In this document: one piece after another, positions 8,770 to 18,330 of the stretch
How the letters are laid out: every line of letters begins with the position of its first letter
Numbering within the stretch: position 1 is the stretch's first letter
DNA from: Betaproteobacteria bacterium
GTDB lineage: Bacteria; Pseudomonadota; Gammaproteobacteria; Burkholderiales; Burkholderiaceae_C
NCBI GenBank assembly: GCA_025358155.1
Contig: JANYKR010000012.1
Span: 1 to 64,000, forward strand
DNA length: 64,000 nucleotides
Reading direction: 5' to 3'
Program-made: the position numbers and the translations under genes
The notes under the pieces: model-generated
Database searches by the model: none
What the model saw: only the letters and a program-made list of their open reading frames with translations
What the model was told of the DNA's origin: nothing

Positions 8770-9469
8770 GAGATGGATGCTGGCGCGGGGCAGAACGCGA
8801 CGAGTGGTGCTGCTGCACTGTAGCCTGCTGGCGGTGGCGGGGTTGGGCCTGGGGTCGGCGGGCTCGGCTGCCGGGGCCCCCGCAAGCTCCGCTGCCGGTC
8901 GGCCCGGCGCAGCCATCACGCTGCTGGTGCTGGGCGACAGCCTGTCGGCCGAGTACGGTCTGGCACGCGGCAGCGGCTGGGTGGCCTTGCTGGTGCAAAA
9001 GCTGGTGCAAGAAAGGCGCGCTGCCACGGTCATCAACGCCAGCATCAGCGGCGACACCACCTCGGGCGGTCGGTCTCGCCTGCCGGCGCTGCTGTTGCAG
9101 CACCGGCCCAGCCATGTGGTGATCGAGCTGGGGGGCAACGACGCCTTGCGCGGCCTGCCGCTGCAAATGACCCGCGACAACCTGCTGGCGATGGTGCGCG
9201 CGGCCAAGGCGGCGGGCGCCCGGGTGATGGTGGTCGGCATGCAGTTGCCGCCCAACTACGGCGCGCGCTACGGCCAGGACTTCTCGGCGCTGTTCGCCCG
9301 GGTGGGCCAAGACGAGGGCGCTGTGCTGGTACCGTTCTTGCTGGCCGGTGTCGCCGACAGCCCGCAGGCCGACAGCCTGTTCCAGCCGGACCGCATCCAC
9401 CCCAAGGCCGAGGCCCATCCGCGCATCCTGGCCAACATCTGGGCGGTGATGAAGCCCTGGTTGCGCTGA
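8768..9469 (+). CDS. tesA: GDSL-family arylesterase/lysophospholipase (TesA)
   Basis: A 233-residue secreted SGNH hydrolase resembling E. coli TesA (thioesterase I, protease I, lysophospholipase L1). Block I is LGDSLSAEYGL with catalytic Ser58, block III is ELGGNDALRG, and block V is DRIHPKAEAH with the Asp-His pair. An N-terminal hydrophobic stretch (about residues 11-36) acts as signal peptide. The start may be ATG 8768 or ATG 8777; 8768 has GGGA at a usable distance. The gene is divergent from the YbbA-like ATPase, and the two starts overlap by two bases, so both promoters must lie inside coding sequence. Confidence 0.9.
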   Translation: MRWMLARGRTRRVVLLHCSLLAVAGLGLGSAGSAAGAPASSAAGRPGAAITLLVLGDSLSAEYGLARGSGWVALLVQKLVQERRAATVINASISGDTTSGGRSRLPALLLQHRPSHVVIELGGNDALRGLPLQMTRDNLLAMVRAAKAAGARVMVVGMQLPPNYGARYGQDFSALFARVGQDEGAVLVPFLLAGVADSPQADSLFQPDRIHPKAEAHPRILANIWAVMKPWLR

Positions 9470-9601
9470 GTGCCTGCTGGCCGGCGCCGGGGTGCACCGC
9501 GTGCGGCGTCGCCCGATGTCGCCACCGTGGTGCCACGGATAGCGCAGCCAGCTGCAGCGGGCTATCGTGCCAGCACCCTTCCCCTCTACAGACCCAGCCC
9601 C

Positions 9602-10348
9602 ATGATTGAACACCATCTCGACATCCCCACCGCCGACGGCCTGATGAACAGCTTTGTGGTCTACCCCGACGAAGGCGGGCCCCATCCAGTGGTGCTGTTC
9701 TACATGGACGCTCCCGGCAAGCGCGAAGAGCTGCACACCATGGCGCGGCGCCTGGCGGCGGTGGGCTACTTTGTGGTGCTGCCCAACCTGTACTACCGCA
9801 GCTCGCGTGACTTCTGGCTGACCGAGCGCACCGAGGCCGCAATGGCCCGGATGTTCGGGCTGATGGGCACGCTCAATGCCCGCACCACCACCGTCGACAC
9901 CCAGGCCCTGCTGGATTTTGTTGATACCCAGCCCCACGCCGACGCCAGCCGGCTCGGCGCCGTGGGCTACTGCATGAGCGGGCCGTTTGTGGTCTGGGCG
10001 GCGGCCGCCTTCCCTGACCGGTTCAAGAGCATTGCCTCGATCTACGGCGCCAACATGGCCACCGACCAGCCCGACTCGCCGCACCGGGCGGTGGCGGGGC
10101 TGCGCTGTGAAAGCTACTTTGCCTGCGCCGAGATCGACAAATGGGCACCGCCCGCTGCGGTTGCGCAACTGCAAGCCGGGCTGGTGGCCGCCGGCATGCC
10201 GCACCGCGTCGAGTGGTACCCGGGTGTGGAGCATGGTTTTGCCTTTCCGCTGCGCGCGGGCATCTACAACCTGCCGGCCGCCGAGCGCCACTGGGCGCGT
10301 TTGTTCAGCCTGTTTGGCCGGACGCTGCGGGCAAGCGCCCCAGCATGA
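9602..10348 (+). CDS. Dienelactone hydrolase family protein
   Basis: A 248-residue cytosolic alpha/beta hydrolase of the dienelactone hydrolase family. The nucleophile motif is GYCMSGP with Cys124 (family G-x-C-x-G/S-G). An acidic residue in CAEIDKWAP and the histidine in PGVEHGFAFP complete the Cys-Asp-His triad. In the family such enzymes open lactones in chloroaromatic degradation, but many chromosomal members have unknown substrates, and no ring-cleavage genes lie nearby. The start MIEHHLDIPTADG follows about 130 bases of apparently non-coding DNA after tesA. The 3' end overlaps the convergent dusC by 44 bases. Confidence 0.9.
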   Translation: MIEHHLDIPTADGLMNSFVVYPDEGGPHPVVLFYMDAPGKREELHTMARRLAAVGYFVVLPNLYYRSSRDFWLTERTEAAMARMFGLMGTLNARTTTVDTQALLDFVDTQPHADASRLGAVGYCMSGPFVVWAAAAFPDRFKSIASIYGANMATDQPDSPHRAVAGLRCESYFACAEIDKWAPPAAVAQLQAGLVAAGMPHRVEWYPGVEHGFAFPLRAGIYNLPAAERHWARLFSLFGRTLRASAPA

Positions 10349-11285
10349 CGCCTGGTGGGCCAAACAAGCGGACCGCCACCTCGTCGGCCGCGTGAAGCAG
10401 GCGTACCGCGTCGTAGGCGGCCTGCGCCTCGGGGTGGCGCCGCCTCAGCAGGTTGAGCCATTGCTTGATCCGGCCCGGCCGGTGGCGCGGCGGGGTGTGC
10501 GCCGCAATCAAGGCCCAATAGGTCTGCAGCAACGGCAGCAGCCGGTCCCAGCCCAGTGCCGGGACCTGGGGCCGGGCGATCCGCAAGGCCAGGCCCGGGT
10601 CGGCCACCGCACCACGCCCCAGCATCAAGCTGGCGCAGCCTGACTCTGCCTGGCAGCGCTGGGCGTCGGCAAGGGTCCAGATCTCGCCGTTGGCGATCAC
10701 CGGTATCGCCACCGCCTCGCGCACCTGCCCGATGCGGTCCCAGAAGGCCGGCGGCCGGTAGCCCTGCGCCTTGGTGCGGCCATGCACCACCAGCTCACAC
10801 GCACCGCCGGCAGCCAGCGCCTGCGCCGCGTCCCGCATGCGCGAGTCGTCGTGGTTGCCCAGCCGCATCTTGGCCGAGACCGGCAGGTGCGCGGGCACGG
10901 CACGCCGCACTGCGGCGACGATGGCAAACAGCAGGTCCGGCTCGTCCAGCAGCACCGCGCCACCCCGGTGTCGGTTGACCGTCTTGGCCGGGCAGCCAAA
11001 GTTCAGGTCGATGCCCTCAGGCCCCAAGCTGGCGAGCAGGCCGGCATTCTCGGCCAGGCAGACCGGGTCCGACCCCAGCAGCTGGGCCCGCACCGGCACG
11101 CCGGACGGCGTGCGGCTGCCGTGGTCCAGCTCGGGCATCAGCCGGCGAAAGACCCGCGCTGGCAACAGCCGGTCGGTGATGCGGATGAACTCCGACACGC
11201 AACGGTCAACACCGCCAACCCGGGTCAACACGTCGCGCAGGCTGGCGTCGAGCAAGCCTTCCATCGGCGCCAGCAAGATGATCAT
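10305..11285 (-). CDS. dusC: tRNA-dihydrouridine(16) synthase
   Basis: A 326-residue FMN-dependent enzyme that reduces uridine to dihydrouridine in the tRNA D-loop. The FMN-binding TIM barrel starts with LLAPMEGLLD, and the catalytic cysteine lies in LNFGCPAKTVNRHRGGAVLL at Cys98, the same number as in E. coli DusC. The FMN phosphate region VIANGEIW and the SLMLGRGAVADP motif are present. The DusC-type MEG (rather than MAG/MSG) at the N-terminus supports position-16 specificity. The 3' end overlaps the dienelactone hydrolase gene tail to tail. The kinase gene diverges 59 bases away. Confidence 0.93.
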   Translation of the reverse strand: MIILLAPMEGLLDASLRDVLTRVGGVDRCVSEFIRITDRLLPARVFRRLMPELDHGSRTPSGVPVRAQLLGSDPVCLAENAGLLASLGPEGIDLNFGCPAKTVNRHRGGAVLLDEPDLLFAIVAAVRRAVPAHLPVSAKMRLGNHDDSRMRDAAQALAAGGACELVVHGRTKAQGYRPPAFWDRIGQVREAVAIPVIANGEIWTLADAQRCQAESGCASLMLGRGAVADPGLALRIARPQVPALGWDRLLPLLQTYWALIAAHTPPRHRPGRIKQWLNLLRRRHPEAQAAYDAVRLLHAADEVAVRLFGPPGVMLGRLPAASGQTG

Positions 11286-11344
11286 CGGGACGGCAGGGGC
11301 AACGGCTGTAGGCTCAACCCGCCAGTGTAGGCAAAATACCCTGC

Positions 11345-12193
11345 ATGAAAACCCCCGAACGGCTGCGGCCGCTGCAGGACGAAGGCCTCATCGATGAAGT
11401 GGTGCGCCAGCTGATGAGTGGCAAAGAGGCGATGGTCTACGTGGTACGCAGCGGCGGCGAGACACTGTGCGCCAAGATCTACAAAGAGGCCACCCACCGC
11501 AGCTTTCGGCAGGCGGTGGACTACACAGAAAACCGCAAGACCAAGAACAGCCGCCAGGCCCGGGCGATGGCCAAAGGCAGCAAGTTTGGCCGCCAGGCCC
11601 AGGAGGCAGCCTGGCAAAGTGCCGAGGTCGACGCGCTCTACCGCCTGGCCGCCGCCGGTGTGCGGGTGCCCAAGCCGCACAATTTTCATGAGGGCGTGCT
11701 GCTGATGGAGCTGGTCTGCGATGCCCATGGCGACGCCGCACCGCGCCTCAACGACATCAGCTTTTCTCCCGAGGACGCTCGCATCCACCACCAGACCCTG
11801 CTGCGGGAGGTGGTGCGCATGCTCAGCGCCGGGGTGGTGCATGGCGACCTGTCCGAGTTCAACATCCTGTTCGGTGCCGACGGCCCGGTCATCATCGACC
11901 TGCCCCAGGCGGTAGACGCCGCCGGCAACAACCATGCGGCCGGCATGCTGGAGCGCGACGTGGCCAACCTGCGCAACTACTTTGGCCGCTTTGCGCCCGA
12001 ACTGCTCAAGACCGACTACGGCCGCGAGATCTGGTCGCTTTACGAGAAGGGCTTGCTGCAGCCCGATGTGGTGCTGACCGGCCGTTTCGTCCGCAAGCTG
12101 GGCCGAGTGGACCTGGGTGCGGTGCTGCGAGGCATCGACGACGCCAAAGACGAAGAAGCCGCCCGGCGGCTGCGCATGCAGGAGGCCCGATGA
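11345..12193 (+). CDS. RIO1-type serine protein kinase
   Basis: A 282-residue atypical kinase of the RIO family. It has the ATP-binding loop MSGKEAMVY (residues 24-32), Lys44 in CAKIYKE, catalytic Asp168 in VVHGDLSEFNIL with Asn173, and the metal-binding Asp185 in IIDLPQAVD. All catalytic residues are intact. RIO1 in archaea and eukaryotes acts in small-subunit maturation; bacterial members are less studied. The next gene (DUF1415) starts inside the stop codon, so the two are translationally coupled. dusC is divergent. Confidence 0.92.
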   Translation: MKTPERLRPLQDEGLIDEVVRQLMSGKEAMVYVVRSGGETLCAKIYKEATHRSFRQAVDYTENRKTKNSRQARAMAKGSKFGRQAQEAAWQSAEVDALYRLAAAGVRVPKPHNFHEGVLLMELVCDAHGDAAPRLNDISFSPEDARIHHQTLLREVVRMLSAGVVHGDLSEFNILFGADGPVIIDLPQAVDAAGNNHAAGMLERDVANLRNYFGRFAPELLKTDYGREIWSLYEKGLLQPDVVLTGRFVRKLGRVDLGAVLRGIDDAKDEEAARRLRMQEAR

Positions 12194-12894
12194 GCGCCGC
12201 CCCCGCAAGCCCGACCCACCAGCCGAGTGAGGCCCTGGCCCAGGCCCTGGCCCAGGCCGAAACCCGCGCCTGGGTGGACCGCGCCGTGATCGGCCTGAAC
12301 CTGTGCCCGTTTGCCAAGGCACCGCAAATCAAGGGCCAGGTGCGCTACGTCGTCAGCGCTGCCACCGACCCCGCTGGTCTGCTGGCCGACCTGATCAACG
12401 AGCTGGAAGTGCTGGCCGAAGCCAACCCGGAGCGCATCGAGACCACCCTGCTGATCCACCCCCAGGTGCTGGGCGACTTTGCCGCGTACAACGACTTTGT
12501 GGCGGTGGCCGAGGACACCGTGGCCGAGCTGGATCTCGAAGGCATCCTGCAAGTTGCCAGCTTTCACCCCGACTACCAGTTCGACGGCACCGCGCCCACC
12601 GATATCGACAACGCCACCAACCGCTCACCCTACCCCACCCTGCACCTGATCCGCGAAGCCAGCATCGACCGGGCAGTTGCTGCTTTCCCCGAGGCCGAGG
12701 CCATCTTCAAGGTCAATATCGCGACGATGCAAAAGCTGGGGACTGCGGGCTGGGCCGCGCTGCAGCGGCAGTGCCGCGCGGATGCGGCGTTGCAGGTGCA
12801 GGTGCAGGCGCAGACGCAGGCGCAACTGCAGTCGCCACCGCAGTCGCAACGTCAGGTCAAGTCCCTGCCGCTTGACGCTGGCAGCCGCGACTGA
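12190..12894 (+). CDS. DUF1415 family protein
   Basis: A 234-residue protein of the DUF1415 family, function unknown. The conserved core includes WVDRAVIGLNLCPFAK near residues 29-44, TTLLIHPQVLGDFAAYNDF and ASFHPDYQFDGT, with NRSPYPTLHLIREASID further on. The LCPFA cysteine and the HP and FHPDYQF motifs are typical. It begins with ATGA overlapping the RIO kinase stop. Low-complexity segments sit at both ends: a 12-bp repeat encoding ALAQALAQ near residue 15 and a Gln-rich tail (QVQVQAQTQAQLQ). These look like species-specific additions outside the domain. Confidence 0.88.
   Translation: MSAAPASPTHQPSEALAQALAQAETRAWVDRAVIGLNLCPFAKAPQIKGQVRYVVSAATDPAGLLADLINELEVLAEANPERIETTLLIHPQVLGDFAAYNDFVAVAEDTVAELDLEGILQVASFHPDYQFDGTAPTDIDNATNRSPYPTLHLIREASIDRAVAAFPEAEAIFKVNIATMQKLGTAGWAALQRQCRADAALQVQVQAQTQAQLQSPPQSQRQVKSLPLDAGSRD
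12231..12258 (+). repeat. 12-bp tandem repeat in the DUF1415 gene N-terminus
   Basis: The unit GGCCCTGGCCCA is present twice, followed by a partial third copy. It encodes ALAQ repeats ahead of the conserved domain. A slippage-type expansion that keeps frame. Confidence 0.7.
12792..12833 (+). repeat. Imperfect CAGGYG hexamer array in the DUF1415 gene tail
   Basis: Six-base units (CAGGTG, CAGGCG, CAGACG) run in tandem and encode the alternating Gln-Val/Ala tail. It lies after the conserved domain. Confidence 0.7.
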
Positions 12895-13015
12895 GGCTCA
12901 AGCGGCAGCCGGCCTGTCCAAGGTCGCTGCCGCTCGGTGCGCTCTGGGACCGAGCCCCGGTCGCTGCCACTGGGCAGCGAACCGCGCTGGTCCGCTTTGC
13001 GGCACACTCTCTGCG

Positions 13016-13654
13016 ATGCCTGCCGTCAAACCCGCCATCCCGTCGGACGCCACGTCGGCCTTGTTCCGGATTGCCGAGGCTTTCGAGGATTGGCTGAAGC
13101 AGCACCACGCCACCGCCGACAGCCTCTGGCTCCAGATCGCCAAGCGCAGCGCCCATGCAATTTCCATCACCTACGCCGAGGCGGTGGAGATTGCGCTCTG
13201 CTGGGGCTGGATCGACGGCCGCAAGCAGGGCCTCGACGACCAGCACTTTCTCCAGCGCTTCACGCCGAGGCGCCCGCGCAGCGTTTGGTCCAAGATCAAT
13301 GTCGACAAGGTCGCGGCGCTCATAGCGGCCGGCCGCATGCAGGCGCCGGGCTACGCGCAGATCGAGGCTGCCAAGGCCGACGGACGCTGGGCGCAGGCCT
13401 ACGACGGCGCGCGCACGTCTGCGGTGCCCGATGACCTGTTGGCGGCGCTGGACGCAGAGCCGCGCGCCAAGGCTTTCTTTGCAACGGTCAACGCGGCCAA
13501 TCGCTACGCAGTCCTGTGGCGCATACAGACGGCCATCAAGGCCGACACACGCGCAAGGCGCATCGCCCAGCTGGTGGCGATGCTCGCTCGCGGCGAGACC
13601 CTCCACAGCATCGCGCCCGGAAAGTCAAAAGGGTCAGCTCCTTGCGAGAGCTAA
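13016..13654 (+). CDS. YdeI/OmpD-associated family protein
   Basis: A 212-residue YdeI-like (bacteriocin-protection / OmpdA) family protein. Characteristic segments are WLKQHHATADSLWLQIAKR, the pair ITYAEAVEIALCWGWIDGRK, and FTPRRPRSVWSKINVDKVAA, then LLAALDAEPRAKAFF and the C-terminal helix RYAVLWRIQTAIKADTRARR. The role in the cell is not established; relatives were linked to bacteriocin or antimicrobial resistance. The start MPAVKPAIPS at 13016 was chosen over longer in-frame extensions because the upstream translation is non-conserved. The last codons (SKGSAPCES) and the stop lie inside a hairpin, so the C-terminal tail is shaped by the terminator. Confidence 0.88.
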   Translation: MPAVKPAIPSDATSALFRIAEAFEDWLKQHHATADSLWLQIAKRSAHAISITYAEAVEIALCWGWIDGRKQGLDDQHFLQRFTPRRPRSVWSKINVDKVAALIAAGRMQAPGYAQIEAAKADGRWAQAYDGARTSAVPDDLLAALDAEPRAKAFFATVNAANRYAVLWRIQTAIKADTRARRIAQLVAMLARGETLHSIAPGKSKGSAPCES

Positions 13655-13660
13655 CCCTTT
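13628..13660. terminator. Hairpin overlapping the YdeI-like stop codon, probably bidirectional
   Basis: AAAGGGTCAGCTC and GAGCTAACCCTTT form a 13-bp stem with one mismatch and a 7-base loop. The right arm contains the TAA stop codon of the YdeI-like gene. A-rich and T-rich flanks allow termination on both strands: for this gene on plus and for tRNA-Pro on minus. Confidence 0.75.
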
Positions 13661-13678
13661 GATTTCTAGCAGATTAAA

Positions 13679-13756
<78 letters not shown>

Positions 13757-13791
13757 CTGAGCCTATCAGTATAGACTGAAAACCGCAGGGT

Positions 13792-14253
13792 TCAGACCGA
13801 CAGCAGCGCCCGGATCGACAATAGTTCAGCCCGCAACTGGGCGGGCGCAAGCCCTTCCATGTTGGCCACCGGGATCAGCAGCTCATCATCCGACAAGCCC
13901 GGGTCGTCAAATGTTGCATCGCCGCTGGCGGGGGACGCTTCTGACCCTGTAGCCTCATCACCCAGCCCGTCCACCAACATGCCGGCGCGCCCAGCACCGA
14001 CCAGCTCCCCGAGCTGGTTGCGTGCACCGCTGATGGTGAAGCCCTGGTCGTACAGCAGGTCGCGGATACGCCGAATCAACAGCACCTCGTGGTGCTGGTA
14101 GTAGCGGCGGTTGCCGCGCCGCTTCATCGGCTTGAGCTGGGTGAACTCTTGCTCCCAGTAGCGCAGCACGTAGGGCTTGACGCCACACAGCTCGCTGACC
14201 TCGCCGATGGTGAAGTAACGCTTGGCCGGGATGGCGGGCAGCAATTTCTCCAT
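13792..14253 (-). CDS. MerR family transcriptional regulator
   Basis: A 153-residue MerR-type regulator. The winged helix-turn-helix spans about residues 12-80: YFTIGEVSELCGVKPYVLRY, then WEQEFTQLKPMKRRGNRRYY. This is the MlrA/CarA-like subgroup that recognises Trp/Tyr-rich elements. The acidic C-terminus has no metal-binding cysteines. Genes of this type sit after ihfA in many Burkholderiales and some gammaproteobacteria, in the pheST-ihfA operon. The start MEKLLPAIPAKRYF (14253) is preferred to the ATG three codons upstream because the family usually begins there; neither has a clear ribosome site. Its target genes are unknown. Confidence 0.9.
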   Translation of the reverse strand: MEKLLPAIPAKRYFTIGEVSELCGVKPYVLRYWEQEFTQLKPMKRRGNRRYYQHHEVLLIRRIRDLLYDQGFTISGARNQLGELVGAGRAGMLVDGLGDEATGSEASPASGDATFDDPGLSDDELLIPVANMEGLAPAQLRAELLSIRALLSV

Positions 14254-14287
14254 GAAAATCAATGGGGTGGGGGTGAGAACTCAGACT

Positions 14288-14650
14288 CTACTCGAAGTCT
14301 TCTCCGACCGGGGCCTCTCCTTGCACGATCATCTTGAGCTTGTGGCTGGCGTGAAAGGTGACGACGTTGCGCGCCTTGATCGGGATCGCCTCGCCGGTGC
14401 GCGGGTTGCGCCCGGGGCGCGGTGCCTTTCGCCGGATATTGAAGTTGCCAAAACCCGAGAGCTTGACGTCCTGGCCTTCGGTCAAGGTGTTGTGCACCAG
14501 CTCGAAGAAGGCCTCGACCATGTCCTTGGACTCGCGCTTGTTCAAGCCCAGCCGATCAAACAGCAGTTCGGCCAGCTCGGCCTTGGTCAGCGTCGGGGTC
14601 TCCAGCGATGGCAGCATCACGCGGTCAGTTGTCTGGTCGTCTGTGCTCAT
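14288..14650 (-). CDS. ihfA: Integration host factor subunit alpha
   Basis: A 120-residue DNA-bending protein of the HU/IHF family. With IhfB it binds and sharply bends specific sites for recombination, replication and transcription. The body [40 protein letters not shown] and [20 protein letters not shown] is canonical. It has an N-terminal extension of about 20 residues relative to E. coli IHF-alpha, common in betaproteobacteria. The start MSTDDQ is preceded by GAGAGAC. It lies 29 bases after pheT, as in the conserved pheST-ihfA operon. Confidence 0.95.
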   Translation of the reverse strand: MSTDDQTTDRVMLPSLETPTLTKAELAELLFDRLGLNKRESKDMVEAFFELVHNTLTEGQDVKLSGFGNFNIRRKAPRPGRNPRTGEAIPIKARNVVTFHASHKLKMIVQGEAPVGEDFE

Positions 14651-14679
14651 TGGCGGTCTCTCTGGCGAAAGGGGTGCTG

Positions 14680-17121
14680 TCACGCGCGCAGCCGGGCGCC
14701 CTGGGCCTGGGTGGCGCGGGCCAGGGCGGCAGCGGCTGCGGCGGCGATGCGGTCTTCGGTCAAGGTGGCGTGGGGGTCTTGCAATGCCAGCCGCACCGCC
14801 ATGCTGCGTTCGCCAGCGGCCAGGTCGGCATTGGGTGTGGTGGGCCGGTACACATCAAACAGGGTGACCGACTGCACCAGACCTGCAGGGTCGGCCTGCA
14901 GTGCACTGACCAGACCGTCGTGCGTGGCCTGCTCAGGCACCACCAGGGCCAGGTCGCGCCATACGCAGGGGTGGCGCGAAATCGCTTCAAACCGGGGCAC
15001 TGGCTGGGCCAGCACGGCCGCCAGTTCAAGCTCAAACAGCACGGGTGCATGCGGCAGTTCGTAGGCCTGGCGCCAGCGGGGGTGCAGCTCGCCGATGATG
15101 CCGATGTCAACCCCGTCCAGCAGGACTCGGGCGCTGCGGCCGGGGTGTAGCGACGCGTGCGGTGCGGGCACAAATTGCGGCTTGCGCGGCGCCAGCAGCG
15201 CTTCCAGATCGCCCTTGAGGTCGAAGTAGTCAACCCCACGCTCCTTGGCGCCCCATTGGGTGTCGTCCACCGGGCCGTAGGCCAGCGCGGCCACACGCAT
15301 CGGCTGGGCGATGCCCGCCACGCTGCTGTCGCCTGCCTGTACGCTGGCGTCCCGACGGGCCACCCGCCCCAGCTCAAATACCCGCACCCGCCCGGTCTTG
15401 TGCGCCAGGTTGTAGCGCAGCACCTGCACCAGACTGCCCACCAGGCTGGACCGCATCACCGCCAGCGGCGCAGCAATCGGGTTGAGCAGCTTGATCGGGT
15501 CCGGGTTGCCGTGCAACTCATGCTCCCAGCGGGTTTCGACAAAGCTGAAGTTGATGGTTTCCTGAAAGTCCAGCGCCGCCAGCGAACGGCGCACCGCAAA
15601 GGCGCTGCGCTGCGACTCTTGCCGGATGTGCGGCGTGACCGGCGCCAGCGGCGCAGTGGCGGGCAACTGGTCGTAGCCGATGACGCGGATCACTTCTTCG
15701 ATCAGGTCTTCTTCGATGGCCAAATCGAACCGCCAACTCGGCGGGCTGACGGTGAGCACGCCCGGCGCCTCGGTGAATCGCAGCCCGAGCCGGGTGAAGA
15801 CCTCTGCACACCGGGCCTGGCTGACCGGCATGCCGATCACCTTGGCGGCGCGCGCCACCCGCAGCGTGACCGGCGCCAAAGCCGGCAGCGCCAGTGTCTG
15901 GTCGTCTACCGGCCCGGCCTGGCCACCACAAACCTCGAGGATCAGCCGGGTGACGCGCTCCAGGTGGGTGACCGTCATCGCCGGGTCCACACCGCGCTCG
16001 AACCGGTGGCCGGCATCGGTGTTGAAATTGAAGCGGCGTGATCGACCCGCCACCGCCTCGGGCCACCAGAAGGCGGCCTCGACATACACATTTCGGGTGT
16101 CATCGGACACGGCGGTGGCGTCACCGCCCATGATGCCGGCAAGCGACTCCACGCCCTGGGCGTCTGCGATCACGCCCACTTGGGAGTCGAGCTCGACCGT
16201 GCTGCCATTCAGCAGTTTGAGGGTCTCGCCCGGCCTAGCCCAGCGCACCACCAGTTGCTCGTGAATCTTGTCCAGATCAAAAATGTGCGAGGGCTGGCCA
16301 AACTCGAACATCACGTAGTTCGAGATGTCCACCAGAGCGCTGACCGAGCGCTGGCCGCAGCGTACCAGGCGGTCCACCATCCAGGCAGGAGTGGCCGCCC
16401 GGGTGTTGACACCGGACACGGTGCGGCCCGAGAAGCGGCCGCACAAGTCAGGTGCCTGCACTGCTACCGGCAGCACCACCGGCTGCGTCACATCCACCGG
16501 ATGCAGGAGCGGCGTGATCAAGGGTGTGCCGGTGAGCGCGGCGACCTCGCGGGCGACGCCGTAGACACTCAGGCCATGCGCCAGGTTTGGCGTGAGCTTG
16601 AGGGTGAACACCATGTCGTCAAGCTGCAGCCACTGGCGCACATCCTGGCCCACCGGTGCGTCGGCGGCCAGCTCCAGCAGGCCGCCATGGTCGTCGCTGA
16701 GTTTGAGTTCTCGCGCAGAGCACAGCATGCCCTGACTCTCGACGCCGCGCAGCTGGCCCAGTTGGATCACAAAAGGCTTGGCACCATCGCCCTGCACGGC
16801 AGCATCGGCGGGCGGCAGCTCGGCCCCGACCAGCGCCAGCGGCACCTTGATACCCACCCGGGCGTTGGGCGCGCCACAGACCACTTGCAACAAGCCGTTG
16901 CTCGAGAACTCGCCAGCGTTGACCCGGCACACCCGCAAGCGGTCGGCGTTCGGGTGCTGCTCGGCGGAGACGATCTCACCCACCACCACCCGCGTGAACG
17001 GCGGCGCGGCCGGTCGCAGCGACTCGACCTCCAATCCAGCCATGGTTAGCAGGTCCGCCAGCGCGGTGGTGGACAGGGGCGGGTTGCAGAACTCGCGCAG
17101 CCAGGATTCAGGGAATTGCAT
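14680..17121 (-). CDS. pheT: Phenylalanyl-tRNA synthetase beta subunit
   Basis: The 813-residue beta chain of the alpha2-beta2 enzyme that charges tRNA-Phe. Domains in order: an EMAP-type tRNA-binding fold (about 40-150, [20 protein letters not shown]), B3/B4 editing domain (about 215-385), B5 (about 405-475), the catalytic-like core, and a C-terminal ferredoxin-fold anticodon-binding domain (FDX-ACB, starting near [20 protein letters not shown]). The start [14 protein letters not shown] is the family's N-terminus. It follows pheS after 139 bases without a recognisable element. The length is normal and no damage is seen. Confidence 0.97.
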   Translation of the reverse strand: MQFPESWLREFCNPPLSTTALADLLTMAGLEVESLRPAAPPFTRVVVGEIVSAEQHPNADRLRVCRVNAGEFSSNGLLQVVCGAPNARVGIKVPLALVGAELPPADAAVQGDGAKPFVIQLGQLRGVESQGMLCSARELKLSDDHGGLLELAADAPVGQDVRQWLQLDDMVFTLKLTPNLAHGLSVYGVAREVAALTGTPLITPLLHPVDVTQPVVLPVAVQAPDLCGRFSGRTVSGVNTRAATPAWMVDRLVRCGQRSVSALVDISNYVMFEFGQPSHIFDLDKIHEQLVVRWARPGETLKLLNGSTVELDSQVGVIADAQGVESLAGIMGGDATAVSDDTRNVYVEAAFWWPEAVAGRSRRFNFNTDAGHRFERGVDPAMTVTHLERVTRLILEVCGGQAGPVDDQTLALPALAPVTLRVARAAKVIGMPVSQARCAEVFTRLGLRFTEAPGVLTVSPPSWRFDLAIEEDLIEEVIRVIGYDQLPATAPLAPVTPHIRQESQRSAFAVRRSLAALDFQETINFSFVETRWEHELHGNPDPIKLLNPIAAPLAVMRSSLVGSLVQVLRYNLAHKTGRVRVFELGRVARRDASVQAGDSSVAGIAQPMRVAALAYGPVDDTQWGAKERGVDYFDLKGDLEALLAPRKPQFVPAPHASLHPGRSARVLLDGVDIGIIGELHPRWRQAYELPHAPVLFELELAAVLAQPVPRFEAISRHPCVWRDLALVVPEQATHDGLVSALQADPAGLVQSVTLFDVYRPTTPNADLAAGERSMAVRLALQDPHATLTEDRIAAAAAAALARATQAQGARLRA

Positions 17122-17260
17122 GGTCGTGAATTTGTCGGTCGCGGTAAATCGGTTTCGATGAATCTGTGGCGGCAAGTCTGTCGCGGTGGATCTGTCGTGC
17201 GGAGCGCGGCGGCGTCTTGGTGATTGCGTAACGCAGCTTGCAGCCTGGCGCGTCAGCCGC

Positions 17261-18316
17261 TCAGCGGAACTGCTGCAAAAAGCGCAGGTCGCCGTCGAAA
17301 AACAAACGCAAGTCGTTCACGCCGTAACGCAGCATCGTCAACCGGTCCGGCCCCATGCCGAAGGCAAAGCCGATATGACGCTCGGGGTCGAGGCCGTAGT
17401 TGCGCACCACGGTCGGGTGCACCTGGCCCGAGCCGGCCACCTCCAGCCACTGGCCCTTGAGCGGGCCGGAGGCGAAGGCGATATCGATTTCAGCAGACGG
17501 TTCGGTGAACGGGAAAAACGACGGCCGAAAGCGCAATTGCAAGTCATCGCTTTCGAAGAACTTGCGACAAAAATCGGTAAACACCACCTTCAAGTCCTTG
17601 AAGCTGACGTTCTCGCCAATCCACAACCCTTCACACTGGTGAAACATCGGCGAATGGGTGGCGTCGCTGTCGATCCGGTAAGTGCGGCCCGGCGCGATCA
17701 CGCGGATCTCGGGCATCACGCCACCGCCAGCGATCAGGTCGGCATGCTTGGCCGCATGGGCGCGGGCGTAGCGCACCTGCATCGGCGAGGTGTGCGGGCG
17801 CAGATTCAACCAGTGCCCGGCCTCGTCCTTCATGTCGACGTAAAACGTGTCCTGCATCGACCGGGCTGGATGGTTCTCGGGGTTGTTCAGCGCCGTGAAG
17901 CTCATCCAATCGGTTTCGATCTCAGGGCCTTCGGCGACATCGAAGCCCATCGAGCCGAAGATCGCTTCGATCCGCTCCATCGTTCTCGACACCGGGTGCA
18001 GCCCGCCGATGCCGCGTTGGCGGCCAGGCAGCGTCACGTCCAGCGCCTCGGCCCTGAGCTGGGCATCGAGCTCAGCGTCGGCCATGGCCTGACGGCGGGC
18101 AGTGAGTGCGGCGTCGATGCGCTGCTTGGCCTGGTTGATCTCGGCGCCACGGGTTTTTTTCTCGTCATGCGAAAGTGCGCCCAGACCCTTGAGCAACTCG
18201 GTCAGGCGGCCGGCCTTGCCCAGGTAGCGGGCCTTGGCGTTTTCCAGCTCGGCGGGGGTGGGTGCGGCCGAGAAGTCGGCTTGCGCCGTGACTACGAGGG
18301 CGTCGAGATCGGTCAT
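17261..18316 (-). CDS. pheS: Phenylalanyl-tRNA synthetase alpha subunit
   Basis: The 351-residue catalytic alpha chain of PheRS, a class II synthetase. An N-terminal coiled-coil (about residues 1-90) binds tRNA. Motif 1 lies around [17 protein letters not shown], motif 2 around [20 protein letters not shown], and motif 3 at [19 protein letters not shown]. The phenylalanine-pocket stretch [15 protein letters not shown] is intact. The start is 16 bases after the T-run of a terminator hairpin, so expression may depend on read-through from rplT. Confidence 0.97.
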   Translation of the reverse strand: MTDLDALVVTAQADFSAAPTPAELENAKARYLGKAGRLTELLKGLGALSHDEKKTRGAEINQAKQRIDAALTARRQAMADAELDAQLRAEALDVTLPGRQRGIGGLHPVSRTMERIEAIFGSMGFDVAEGPEIETDWMSFTALNNPENHPARSMQDTFYVDMKDEAGHWLNLRPHTSPMQVRYARAHAAKHADLIAGGGVMPEIRVIAPGRTYRIDSDATHSPMFHQCEGLWIGENVSFKDLKVVFTDFCRKFFESDDLQLRFRPSFFPFTEPSAEIDIAFASGPLKGQWLEVAGSGQVHPTVVRNYGLDPERHIGFAFGMGPDRLTMLRYGVNDLRLFFDGDLRFLQQFR

Positions 18317-18330
18317 GTCAGCGTCAGAAA

